From: an uncultured Saprospiraceae bacterium | GTDB lineage: Bacteria > Bacteroidota > Bacteroidia > Chitinophagales > Saprospiraceae | Reading direction: 5' to 3' | DNA length: 64,000 nt | Assembly: GCA_937950315.1 (NCBI GenBank) | Contig: CALFDU010000017.1 | Coordinates: 1-64,000 of the forward strand | Shown: in pieces, positions 35,906 through 45,900 of the stretch | Layout of the letters: each line of letters opens with the position of its first letter | Position numbering within the stretch: the stretch's first letter is position 1 | The notes under the pieces: model-generated | What the model saw: the letters and a program-made list of their open reading frames with translations, nothing else | Told to the model about the DNA's origin: nothing | Database searches by the model: none | Made by a program: the position numbers and the translations under genes

Positions 35906-38900
35906 ATGAATAAGACGATACGAAATATAATTATGTTGTTGGTTGTTGGTATGATGTCATTTACGGCAGCTACTGCCCAGAACACATACACAATCAAAGC
36001 AACTGATACATTTGGCGACGGATGGAACGGTGGTGAATTGAATGTTACCGTTGCAGGTGTAACTACAAGTTATACTTTAGCAACAGGTGGTGCAATTGAA
36101 ACTGCTATTGGTTCATTTATGCTAGATATAGGCGATACTGCCGACATAGAACTATGTGGAGGATCTTTCCCTACTGAGATTGGTTGGTCTATTTGTGACC
36201 AAGATGGTCTTGTAGTTAGTTCAGGATCTGGTTCAGGTATTGCTGCAAATACTTGCGGACCAATATCAACATTGACAGCTGCAATTAACTGTGGACTGAC
36301 ACTTGTAAAAACGGACTCTTTCGGAGATTCGTGGAATGGTGCAATGATGGATGTTGTAGTGAATGGTGTAGTTGTTACAACAACAACTCACAATGGTGGT
36401 GCATTCTCAGAATGTCCATTGGCAGCGCCGGACGGAGCTACTGTTGAATTTGTATGGACTAGCTTAGGAACATTTGCTGGTGAATTAGGATTCGAAGTAG
36501 TAGATGCTTTTGGAGCTACTATATTTAGTACAGGTCCTGGTGGTCAAGCTTTAGGAACTGCATTTTCATATGTACAGGATTGTCCTGTGCCTTGTGGAGT
36601 TATTTGCCCTACTTCAGGTTCTGGAACTTGGGTTGAGCAATATTTCTTACAAGCTGGAGAATGCTGTGTACAAGCAACTATTCCTGTTGAGATTCAAGGT
36701 GATTGTGAAATCATCACAAGCGTTGAAGACGGACTTAATGATGATATACTTTGTACTTTAGAAGCTGGACCAAGTGCTGCTGATGATGCATGTGCTGAAT
36801 TACAGACATTTGATCCTGCAGCTGGAACACTTACTTTGATTGCACCAGATGATCCAGCATTCGGTGGTTCTGGAGCAAATGATTGTAATTTCTTTGGTCA
36901 AGTATGGCAAGTAAGTTTCCCTGCAGATGGACAAATCTGTTTTGATTGGGATGTTACAAGTGAAGATCCATCATTTGGTGGTGTAGATGCATTTGGATAC
37001 TCATTAGGAGTTGATTGGACTACTACGCCTGTTACAAGTGGTAACCTACTTAACTTTACAAATGTTATTGCTACAACAATTAGTAATGGTAACATGTGTG
37101 TACAAGGTGCAGCTGGTGAACAATTAGGATTGATCGCATTTGATGAATTCTTTGGTGCATTTAGCTTTGGTCCTGACGGAGTATTATCAGTTGATATTTC
37201 AAATTTTGAATTTCAAACTGTTGGTGAACTTCCTGAAGGAACTGTGAATTTCCAAACTGAACTATGTATTGGTGAAGATCAAATCGTTGAGGTTGCTTAT
37301 GACCTTACTGACGGAACTAGTATTTCATGTGAAGTGGAAATTGATGTTTTCGCATTCTCAGGTGATGTATCTACTGCACTAGCATGTAATGATGATGTTA
37401 ACATTTCTGTTGACGAATCATGTATGGTACTTATTGGTGCTGATATTTTCCTTGAAGGTGGACCTTATGCTTGTTTCGATGATTACATCGTAAGAATTAG
37501 ACCTTTCGGAGGAACTGATTATTTAGTTATTGATCCTGCAACTGGTGATACAAATGCAAACACTGCATATTTAGCATTGCCAGCAGGTCAACATATTTAT
37601 GAAGTACTTGATCCAGTAACAGGTAATACTTGTTGGGGATACTTCACTATTGAAGACAAATTCCCTCCATCATTGGAGTGTGATTGTCCAGTAGGTGGAA
37701 ATACAGATGCTTCATTCTTTACAGGTGAAATCGTAACAGGTGAAGACCCTGTTGCTGATTGGCAAGCTGTTGGCGGATGTCCAGCAACTCAACCTATCAA
37801 AGATGGAACTGCTCCAATTGCTGCAACTGAATTTGACGTTTTCGCTTTCACATTTGACTGCGAAGATGAAGATTATACAATCTCAGTTACTTCAAGCTGG
37901 GGTGATGCTCAAGCATACCTTTACAATGCACCTTTAGATCCTACAGATATTTGTGCTGGATTAGTTACTTATGATGGTGACGGAGGAGCAGGATTTGATT
38001 CAAATGTATGTGTAAATAGTACTGCAAGTGATCCAGCTGGAACAGTGTTCTACCTATACGTTTCTACTTGGGCTGCTGGTCAGTCAGGAACTTATGAAGT
38101 AGAAATCGAAGGTTCTTCTAAAGAATGTGGAGCTACTTTGATTGAAGGTATTACTGCACCAGAATGTTCATTCTTATGTTATGATGAGAATAACTGGGAA
38201 GTTATCGATCAATTACCAGGTGTAACAGTTGTAGATAACTGCGGCGCTGGCGACTTGACATCAAACGATGTTTGGATTGATGGAGAAGCTTGTGGAGAAA
38301 GAATTTTATTGAGAAACTGGTTGTTGACTGATCCTGCAACAGGAGAAACTACAACTTGTACTCAGGAGTTTGTATTCGAAGCTATTACTGTAGCTGACCT
38401 TACATTGCCTCCTGCAACTGTAACATTGGCTTGTGGTGGAGATTCATCACCTGAAGCAATTGCTGCAGACTTAGGATTAGAAACTGCATACCCTCACTTC
38501 TTTGTAGGTGATAAAGACTTTGATGATGATGGTAACTTTATCGGATTCGTACAAAGAGCTGTTGCAGTAAACAATAATGTTTGTAATTTATTTGCAAGCT
38601 ATACTGACGTGGATATTACTGATTGCCCAGGATGCCCTGGAAACAAGAAAGTAATTAGATCATGGTCTATTTTGGACTGGTGTGATGGAAGTACAACTCC
38701 ATACCAACAGATCATTAAGGCTTCTGATAGTGAAGCACCGTTTGTATCAGCACCAGATGTTACTGTAAGTGTTAACCCTTGGACTTGTACTGCAGAATTT
38801 TACCTGCCATGTCCAGAGCACTTAGGTGATGATTGTTATGGTGATAACCTTAACTATGAGGTAGTTGGACCGGCGGGTGTAACTATTACTCAGGTGTCAA

Positions 38901-41900
38901 GTACACTTTGCTCAACTGGGTACCAGTATATTGCTTCTGGTGCTCCTAAAACTATGTTCGATGCTCCGCATACGTTCACATACATTGCTACAGATTGTTG
39001 TGGAAATGTAGGTGAAGCTGATATCGCAGTAACCGTTCTAGATAACACGCCTCCAGTTGCTATTGCTAAAGAGAATATCGTAATTAGTTTGACTTCTACT
39101 CCAGGTCAGTCTAATGGAATTGCTAAAATGTTTCCTCAATCAGTGGACAACGGTTCACATGATGGAGATTGTGGACCTGTCGTTCTTGAAATTAGAAGAG
39201 CTGACGGAGCACCTGCATGTGATAACCTAGGAGTAGATGATCACAACAACAACGTAACATTCAACAATGATGCTACACCTAACGTACCTTCTGATGCTGC
39301 GCATCCAGATGACGATAGAGATGACACAGATGGTGGACAGTTCGTTAAATTCTGTTGTGAAGATTTAACTGACATTGATGATAACGGAAACGCTTTTGGT
39401 ATCGTAGAGGTACTATTAAGAGTTTGGGATGATGGAAATATGACTGGTGTTCACGGTGACTTTGTTGACCTGAATGCAGATGGTGATTTCCAAGACATTG
39501 GTGAGTTAGATAACTTCAGTGATACTTGGGCTTATGTAAGAGTTGAGGATAAATTGGCTCCACAAATCTCATGTCCTGCTGATATTACTTTGAAGTGTGA
39601 TCAAGATTACACAGATACATCATTAACTGGAATGGCTAGCGGATCTGCTACTTGTTCAGGAATTGGTGTTACATACTCAGATGATACTAACATTAGCACT
39701 TGTGGTGCAGGTATCGTAGTAAGAACTTGGTGTATTGATGGTACTAGCAACTGCTGTACTCAAAACATTACAATTGATTACTTCAGTACTTGGGATCCTT
39801 GTGATAGAAATACTGGTATCCTTTGGCCAAGAGATTATACTGGTGAAGATGATCCAGCTGATCCTTGGTGTGGAGATGAAGATTCTCCAAGAGATGCAAT
39901 TGACTGTGCTGATACTGATACAGGAATTCCTACATGGACTGATAGTGCATGTGACCTTATCGGATACAGCTTAGATAGTGATACTTTCTACTTCGAATCA
40001 GATGCTTGTTTCAAAGTATTGAACAACTGGTCTGTAATCAACTGGTGTATTTATAACCAAAATGATGCAGATTGGAACACAATTCTTAATGAAGGATTAG
40101 ATAACGATAACGATGGTATCCAGAACTTATTTGACGCCGATGATAACGGAAACGGTGTTGATGATAGTTACTACTTCGAGCCAAATCTTGGTGAGTCATT
40201 CCAATTCTACTTTGACGATCAAGGTGGATTGTACTGGGTGAACTATACTACGGGTGAAGCTGGAAGATTATATTCAGTAGACGTTTGGGATCTTATCTTG
40301 GTTGATAGTGATAATGGTTACTTCGGTACATTTGATCCAGAAGCTGAAGATGATGGTATCGCAGATGGACTTTACGAGCACGTTCAGGTTGTTAAATTGA
40401 TTGACACTGAAGCTCCAGAAGTATCAGCTGAGGAAAACTGTTTCCCAGTTGAAGAAAACTGTTCATTGATTCCACCAGTAACTGCAGTAGCTTGTGATAC
40501 ATTAAGCGATTGTAACTCTGAGTGGATTAAGTGGCAAGCTGAGGTTGATATCTATGGTGACTGGGAGGTAGACTACGTTTACTCTTCATTCATTGCTGAT
40601 ATCCCTGCTAACAGACCATTCTACGTTGAGCCAACGCAATCATGTGAAGAAGTTTCACTTACATTGCCTGCGCCTATTGAAGGTTCAAAAGCACAACACA
40701 GAGTATTATGGAGAGCAACTGATGGTTGTGGAAACGTAACTTCTTATACTTCATACTTCACAGTTGAAGATAAGAAAGCACCAACTCCATACTGTATTAA
40801 CTTGAGCACTGCTCTAATGGAAAATGGAGAAGTTGAGCTTTGGGCTTGTGACTTCGATTTAGGATCATTTGATAACTGTACTCCAACTGAATGGTTGAGA
40901 TTCACATTCGATGGACCTGAAGAAGGATTCTTAGCTCCTGAAGATACTCCAATGTGGAACCCACAGACTAGTTGCCAAGGTAAAGTATTTGACTGTGGTC
41001 ACTTTGCTATTGCTCAAGCGAATGGAGGAAACTACCCAGTAAGACTTTACGTATGGGATGAATGCGGAAACGTTGACTTCTGTATGGTTAACCTAAGATT
41101 GGTTGATAACAATTTAGGTTGTCCTGGTAATGGACCATCTAGAGAGATATCAGGAGAGATTTATACTGAAAATGGAGATATGGTTGAAGACGTAAAAGTT
41201 CAGTCAATGGATATCGCTACAAATAACATGATGGGTCAAACTGAATCTGATAACAATGGTAACTACCTTCTAGTTAGTGCTGAAGGTTATGACTATGAAG
41301 TATCAGCTGAGAAGAATGACGATTACTTGAACGGTGTTACTACTTTAGATTTAGTACTTATCCAAAGACATATTCTTGGATTACAAGATCTTGATTCACC
41401 ATACAAGTTGATTGCTGCAGATGCAAGTAACGATGAGAGAATCAGTGCAATTGATTTGATTCAATTGAGAAAGTTAATCTTAGGTATATACGATGAGTTA
41501 CCAAACAACGGTAGCTGGAGATTCGTAGATGCTGAGACTACACTTAATGCTGAACAACCATGGCCGTTTACAGAAACATTATCTATTGCTAACCTTACAA
41601 CTGACATGATCGAAGAAGATTTCGTGGGTGTTAAAGTAGGAGATGTAAATGGTAGTGTAGTAACTAACGGGTTTACTGGTTCTGTTGAAACATCAACAAG
41701 ACAAGCAAACGATCTTATTTTGAACGCAATCCCTACATTATCAGCAGGTGAAGTTACAATTGATGTTACTTCAGCTAACTTTAATGAGGTATCAGGTATG
41801 CAGTTCACAATGAACGTTAACGGTTTAGAATTAACAAGCGTTGAAGCTGGTGCACTAGACGTTACTGCAGAGAACTTTGCAGTAGTGAATGGTAAAGTAA

Positions 41901-42337
41901 CTTCAAGCTGGAATAGCGATGTAGCAGTTACAACTGACGAAGTATTGTTCACACTTACTTTCGCAGGAACTAACGCTGATGCAATTGCAATCAACTCAAG
42001 CATAACTAAAGCTGAAGCTTATGTAGGTTCAGACTTAGAAGCTGTAGGAGTTGCATTGGAGGCTGCTTCAGATAGCGACTTCGCACTTCTTCAGAATGAG
42101 CCGAATCCATTTAACAATGTAACATTTGTTGGATTTACTCTACCTGCAGACGGACAAGCTACCTTAACTGTATATGATGTTACTGGTAAAGTAATGACTA
42201 CAGTTTCAGGTAACTATTACAAAGGATACAATGAGATTGAGTTATCTAAAAAGGATATGAATACAAGTGGTGTAATGTACTATCAGTTAGATAGTGGAGA
42301 TTTCACTGCTACTAAGAAGATGATTATCCTGGATTAG
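35906..42337 (+). CDS. Giant 2143-aa HYR/Ig-repeat protein with dockerin-like, cohesin-like and T9SS domains (paralogue 2)
   Basis: The largest gene here. Signal peptide about 1-25 (ends ATAQ). Two copies of a 'DTFGDGWNGG / DSFGDSWNG' module open the mature part (near residues 34 and 136). The shared cysteine module of the paralogues sits internally (about 490-590, 'ACNDDVNISVDESC', ending 'CWGYFTIEDKFPPSLEC'). A PPC-like beta domain and many HYR-type repeats follow ('DKLAPQISCPADITLKC', 'DTEAPEVS', 'DKKAPTPYC'), with aspartate-rich calcium-binding-like loops such as 'DNDNDGIQNLFDADDNGNG'. The C-terminal block repeats that of paralogue 1: carboxypeptidase-regulatory-like, dockerin-like (about 1804-1865, 'NGVTTLDLVLIQRHILG', 'ADASNDERISAIDLIQLR'), cohesin-like (about 1935-2055) and T9SS type A tail (about 2060-2143). 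Codon choice favours AAC, TAC, TTC and GGT-type codons more than the neighbours, suggesting strong expression. Confidence 0.87.
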   Translation: MNKTIRNIIMLLVVGMMSFTAATAQNTYTIKATDTFGDGWNGGELNVTVAGVTTSYTLATGGAIETAIGSFMLDIGDTADIELCGGSFPTEIGWSICDQDGLVVSSGSGSGIAANTCGPISTLTAAINCGLTLVKTDSFGDSWNGAMMDVVVNGVVVTTTTHNGGAFSECPLAAPDGATVEFVWTSLGTFAGELGFEVVDAFGATIFSTGPGGQALGTAFSYVQDCPVPCGVICPTSGSGTWVEQYFLQAGECCVQATIPVEIQGDCEIITSVEDGLNDDILCTLEAGPSAADDACAELQTFDPAAGTLTLIAPDDPAFGGSGANDCNFFGQVWQVSFPADGQICFDWDVTSEDPSFGGVDAFGYSLGVDWTTTPVTSGNLLNFTNVIATTISNGNMCVQGAAGEQLGLIAFDEFFGAFSFGPDGVLSVDISNFEFQTVGELPEGTVNFQTELCIGEDQIVEVAYDLTDGTSISCEVEIDVFAFSGDVSTALACNDDVNISVDESCMVLIGADIFLEGGPYACFDDYIVRIRPFGGTDYLVIDPATGDTNANTAYLALPAGQHIYEVLDPVTGNTCWGYFTIEDKFPPSLECDCPVGGNTDASFFTGEIVTGEDPVADWQAVGGCPATQPIKDGTAPIAATEFDVFAFTFDCEDEDYTISVTSSWGDAQAYLYNAPLDPTDICAGLVTYDGDGGAGFDSNVCVNSTASDPAGTVFYLYVSTWAAGQSGTYEVEIEGSSKECGATLIEGITAPECSFLCYDENNWEVIDQLPGVTVVDNCGAGDLTSNDVWIDGEACGERILLRNWLLTDPATGETTTCTQEFVFEAITVADLTLPPATVTLACGGDSSPEAIAADLGLETAYPHFFVGDKDFDDDGNFIGFVQRAVAVNNNVCNLFASYTDVDITDCPGCPGNKKVIRSWSILDWCDGSTTPYQQIIKASDSEAPFVSAPDVTVSVNPWTCTAEFYLPCPEHLGDDCYGDNLNYEVVGPAGVTITQVSSTLCSTGYQYIASGAPKTMFDAPHTFTYIATDCCGNVGEADIAVTVLDNTPPVAIAKENIVISLTSTPGQSNGIAKMFPQSVDNGSHDGDCGPVVLEIRRADGAPACDNLGVDDHNNNVTFNNDATPNVPSDAAHPDDDRDDTDGGQFVKFCCEDLTDIDDNGNAFGIVEVLLRVWDDGNMTGVHGDFVDLNADGDFQDIGELDNFSDTWAYVRVEDKLAPQISCPADITLKCDQDYTDTSLTGMASGSATCSGIGVTYSDDTNISTCGAGIVVRTWCIDGTSNCCTQNITIDYFSTWDPCDRNTGILWPRDYTGEDDPADPWCGDEDSPRDAIDCADTDTGIPTWTDSACDLIGYSLDSDTFYFESDACFKVLNNWSVINWCIYNQNDADWNTILNEGLDNDNDGIQNLFDADDNGNGVDDSYYFEPNLGESFQFYFDDQGGLYWVNYTTGEAGRLYSVDVWDLILVDSDNGYFGTFDPEAEDDGIADGLYEHVQVVKLIDTEAPEVSAEENCFPVEENCSLIPPVTAVACDTLSDCNSEWIKWQAEVDIYGDWEVDYVYSSFIADIPANRPFYVEPTQSCEEVSLTLPAPIEGSKAQHRVLWRATDGCGNVTSYTSYFTVEDKKAPTPYCINLSTALMENGEVELWACDFDLGSFDNCTPTEWLRFTFDGPEEGFLAPEDTPMWNPQTSCQGKVFDCGHFAIAQANGGNYPVRLYVWDECGNVDFCMVNLRLVDNNLGCPGNGPSREISGEIYTENGDMVEDVKVQSMDIATNNMMGQTESDNNGNYLLVSAEGYDYEVSAEKNDDYLNGVTTLDLVLIQRHILGLQDLDSPYKLIAADASNDERISAIDLIQLRKLILGIYDELPNNGSWRFVDAETTLNAEQPWPFTETLSIANLTTDMIEEDFVGVKVGDVNGSVVTNGFTGSVETSTRQANDLILNAIPTLSAGEVTIDVTSANFNEVSGMQFTMNVNGLELTSVEAGALDVTAENFAVVNGKVTSSWNSDVAVTTDEVLFTLTFAGTNADAIAINSSITKAEAYVGSDLEAVGVALEAASDSDFALLQNEPNPFNNVTFVGFTLPADGQATLTVYDVTGKVMTTVSGNYYKGYNEIELSKKDMNTSGVMYYQLDSGDFTATKKMIILD

Positions 42338-42370
42338 TCCGGGGCCGAAAGAAAATCGGTTTTTGGGATG

Positions 42371-42406
42371 GCCTCTCTCCAATTTATTGGGGGGGGGCTT
42401 TTTTTT
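42371..42406 (+). terminator. Terminator with a nine-G stem arm
   Basis: GCCTCTCTCCAA pairs with TTGGGGGGGGGC using C-G and T-G pairs around a four-base loop, followed by eight T. It is related in sequence to the terminator of the third giant gene. Confidence 0.8.
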
Positions 42407-42958
42407 ATGCCTAATTCTGAGATGAATAAGAGTAATAACCCACATACACACACACGCACATTATTATTGAAAGAAGTATATCTCAATACTATTGGCTATT
42501 CATAATGATCAAGCTGATAAATAACTGCCTATTGGGGTAGGATTTAGTACTAATTATAAGACTTAACCACATACTACTTAGATATAGGTATCTAGACACC
42601 ATTCTTTAAGTATCCATCTATATCTATATAATGTATACTAAGTAGTTACAAACGCATTCCGTTTTAGCTCTACTAATAGAGATTCAAAATTAATTTCTTA
42701 AAATTTATATTAAATAAATTTCATATATGTAATGTTTATAGGCATTTCAATAGATGAAAAAAAATAATTATCAAATATACCCTAAACAGGGTATAAGAAC
42801 ATATTAAAGAAAATCTATATTTGTTCTATCAAATAGTTTAAACCGCTATTAGATAACCTACCTACCTAAGTTAATAGACCACGTAAACATTTAAGTATTT
42901 CTTATTTGCTAAGTGCTAATAAGCGCATTTATAGCTGTAAGAAAAAAAATTGGATCTC
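42407..42958 (+). promoter_or_regulatory. Non-coding region before the third giant gene
   Basis: No gene is supported in about 550 AT-rich bases. It holds a short CA-rich microsatellite (42441-42460), several dispersed TATATAT-type tracts and a TATATTTG -7 element at 42816-42823, about 135 bases before the ATG, without a clear -33 element. The leader ends in ATCTC directly before ATG, as does the leader of the 148-aa protein gene. Confidence 0.4.
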
Positions 42959-45900
42959 ATGGTCAACGTAAACTACACAGCCACTTCTTTGGTGAAGTCG
43001 GTAATCTTACTTACTCTTTTATTCTTAGGTTCACACCTAAATGCGCAATGCTCATTGGCATGTAACGGAACTACCCAAGTTTCTCTTGATGTTAATTGTG
43101 AAGCATTGATTACTCCAGATATGATTCTAAACGACCAAGCTACTTCCTGTCCAGGAGGTGATTTTGAAGTTGTTGTAATGGATCAAGGAAATAATCCAAT
43201 CCCTTCTAGTCCTTTAGTAACGGCAGGGTATTGTGATCAAACATTATATGTCAAAGTAATTGACCTTGCATCTGGAAATACTTGTTGGGGAGAAATTATA
43301 GTTGAAGATAAACTGGGACCAGTTATTACTTCATGTCCAACAGTGCCTGTTGAATATGCTTGTAGTGACTTTACAGAATTTGATGGACCTATTTTCACTG
43401 ATGCTTGTTCAGGAATAGTAGAGCCTATCTTATTATCTGAGGTTGTAGTACCATTGAACTGCGATCCAATGTTTATCCAAGAAGTAACTAGAACATATAC
43501 TGCGCAGGATGGTAAAGGAAATTATGCTCCTGAATGTACTGTTACATATAAATTATTAAGAATTGATTTAGGACCTCCTAACGAACCATTTGAGGGATGT
43601 CCTCAAACATATACTGTATTGGAAAACAATGCGCTTCAATGTGGAGGTGCTTTTTCAGCAGGACAAACAGGTGGTCTTATCTTAGATACAGACACCGATA
43701 ATGATGGTGTGTTAGACGCTGACTTGATCTGGGATGATAACGGAAACGGATACCCTGATGTAGAAGAATTTGCTGGACCTACTTTAAATGGTGTAGCATT
43801 GTATCCAACACCAGATTTCTATTGTAACATAGGAGTATTCTTTGATGATTTGATTTTACCTACAATTCCTGGACCAGGAGGAGGAACTTCATGTGTAACA
43901 AAGATTATGAGAACATGGTATGTTAGAGAATGGTGGTGTGGACAAGAAATTGAAAAGACTTGCGCTCAAATATTTGAAATAACGGATTTGGTTGATCCAG
44001 TATTAGTATGTACTGGACCGATAACCCTAACAACGAATGTTTCATTGAACCCTCATGATTCATCTTTTGGGTCAGTGAATTGTGGAGCAGAGGTTGCTTT
44101 TCCTTTACCACAGGCTACGGACAATTGTTCTAGCACTTTTAGTTACGATTTAGAATTTCCAGGTGGTTCAGTACAAGATTACCAAGTAGGTGAATTGATT
44201 GAATTACCAATGGGATCAAACACAGTTACTGTTACTGTATATGATGATTGTCATAATAGTAATAGCTGTGATATTACAGTTAATGTTGTTGACGATACGC
44301 CTCCAGTTGCTATATGTGATGAGTTTACAGCAGTAGGACTTACGAATAGTGGTCTTGCGCATGTTTTTGCAGAAACTTTTGATGATGGATCTTACGATGA
44401 TTGTCAACTAAAGAAGATGCTAGTAAGAAGAATGGATAATTCAAATTGTGATTGTTCTTATCCTGCTTACGATGATATGACTTATTTAGGAACGTACGAT
44501 GAGAGACATTACTACATTTCTCAAAAAGAAGCACAACCATTCTTAGCACATGCTATGGCAGAAGCAATGGGTGGATTTGTAGGAACAATGGGAAGTGATG
44601 ATCCTGCAGAAGGAGTTTGGATTGCTGAACAAGCATTTGCTATTCAATCTGATCCTTATATGTTGATCAGAAATGGTGAATTGACTGTCATCAATGCTCC
44701 AGGATCTATGGGAGCTAGTGCACCAGTCGATGGAGCTAGTTATAACTACATATATGAGCTGGATGATCCTTGTACTTTCTCTTCTTTCACAGAATTTTGC
44801 TGTGCAGATGTAGGAACAGAACAAATGGTTGTTTTCAGAGTGGTTGATATTTTCGGTAACTACAATGAATGTATGGTAACTGCAGAGGTTCAAGACAAAG
44901 CAGCACCAACAGTTATTTGCCCACCGGACATGACAGTTGATTGTGACATGGTCTACGATGTAAATAATTTGGATGTTGAGTTTGGATCAGCTACATTTTC
45001 AGGTAGTTGTGATGTGACAGAAGATGTTACATTCACAGAAGATTTATCTCAATGTAACCAAGGTTCACTTAAGAGAACATTTACTGGAACAAATGGAAAT
45101 GGTATCACAACTACTTGTGATCAGATAATATATTTCTTAAACCCAGATCCATTTACAGAAGATCAAATTGAATATCCTGACGATATTGATGAAGATGGTG
45201 GATGTTTTGATGAAGGAAACTATGATCCTGATGTAGTTGGATCACCAGTATTCTTGGGAGATGCATGTGATTTAGTAGGAGCAAATTATGAAGATCAGAC
45301 TTTCTTCTTCAATAATCAACAAGAGCAAGGTTGCTTTAAGATTTTAAGAAAGTGGACTGTTATTGACTGGTGTCAAACTGATGCTAACGGTAACTTCGTA
45401 ACATGGTCGCATACACAAATAATTAAAGTAAATAATTTAGAAGCACCTGAAATTGTTTGTCCTACAGGACCAATTAACGTGTGCACATTTGACCCTGACT
45501 GTGCGTCAGGAGATGTTACACTTACATTAAGCGCACAAGATGATTGTACGGCTGATGAGAACTTAGAGTGGACATACTATATTGATGCTTTCTGCGACGG
45601 TACTTTCCAAGATACTGTTTCAGGATACGGAGGACTTGCAGATGCATCAGGAAATTATCCAATAGGAACACACTGCATACTTTGGGCATTCTCAGATCAA
45701 TGTGGAAACATATCAACTTGTTCACAAGAATTTACAGTTACTAATTGTAAAGCACCAACACCATACTGTCTTAACGGATTGGCTGTAGATCTAATGCCAT
45801 TGGATACAGATAATGATGGTGAAAATGATTGGGGTATGGTAGAATTATGGGCATCTGATTTTGATGCAGGTAGTTTCCACCCATGTGGTAATGAAATTAC

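Noticed and set aside
41461-42003. 180-codon frame opposite the 2143-aa giant
   Set aside because: Antisense shadow of the cohesin-like region; Ser/Val/Thr-rich composition is what reversed codons give.
42441-42460. CA-rich microsatellite as a phase-variation switch
   Set aside because: It is short, interrupted and lies far from any promoter spacer or reading frame that it could control.
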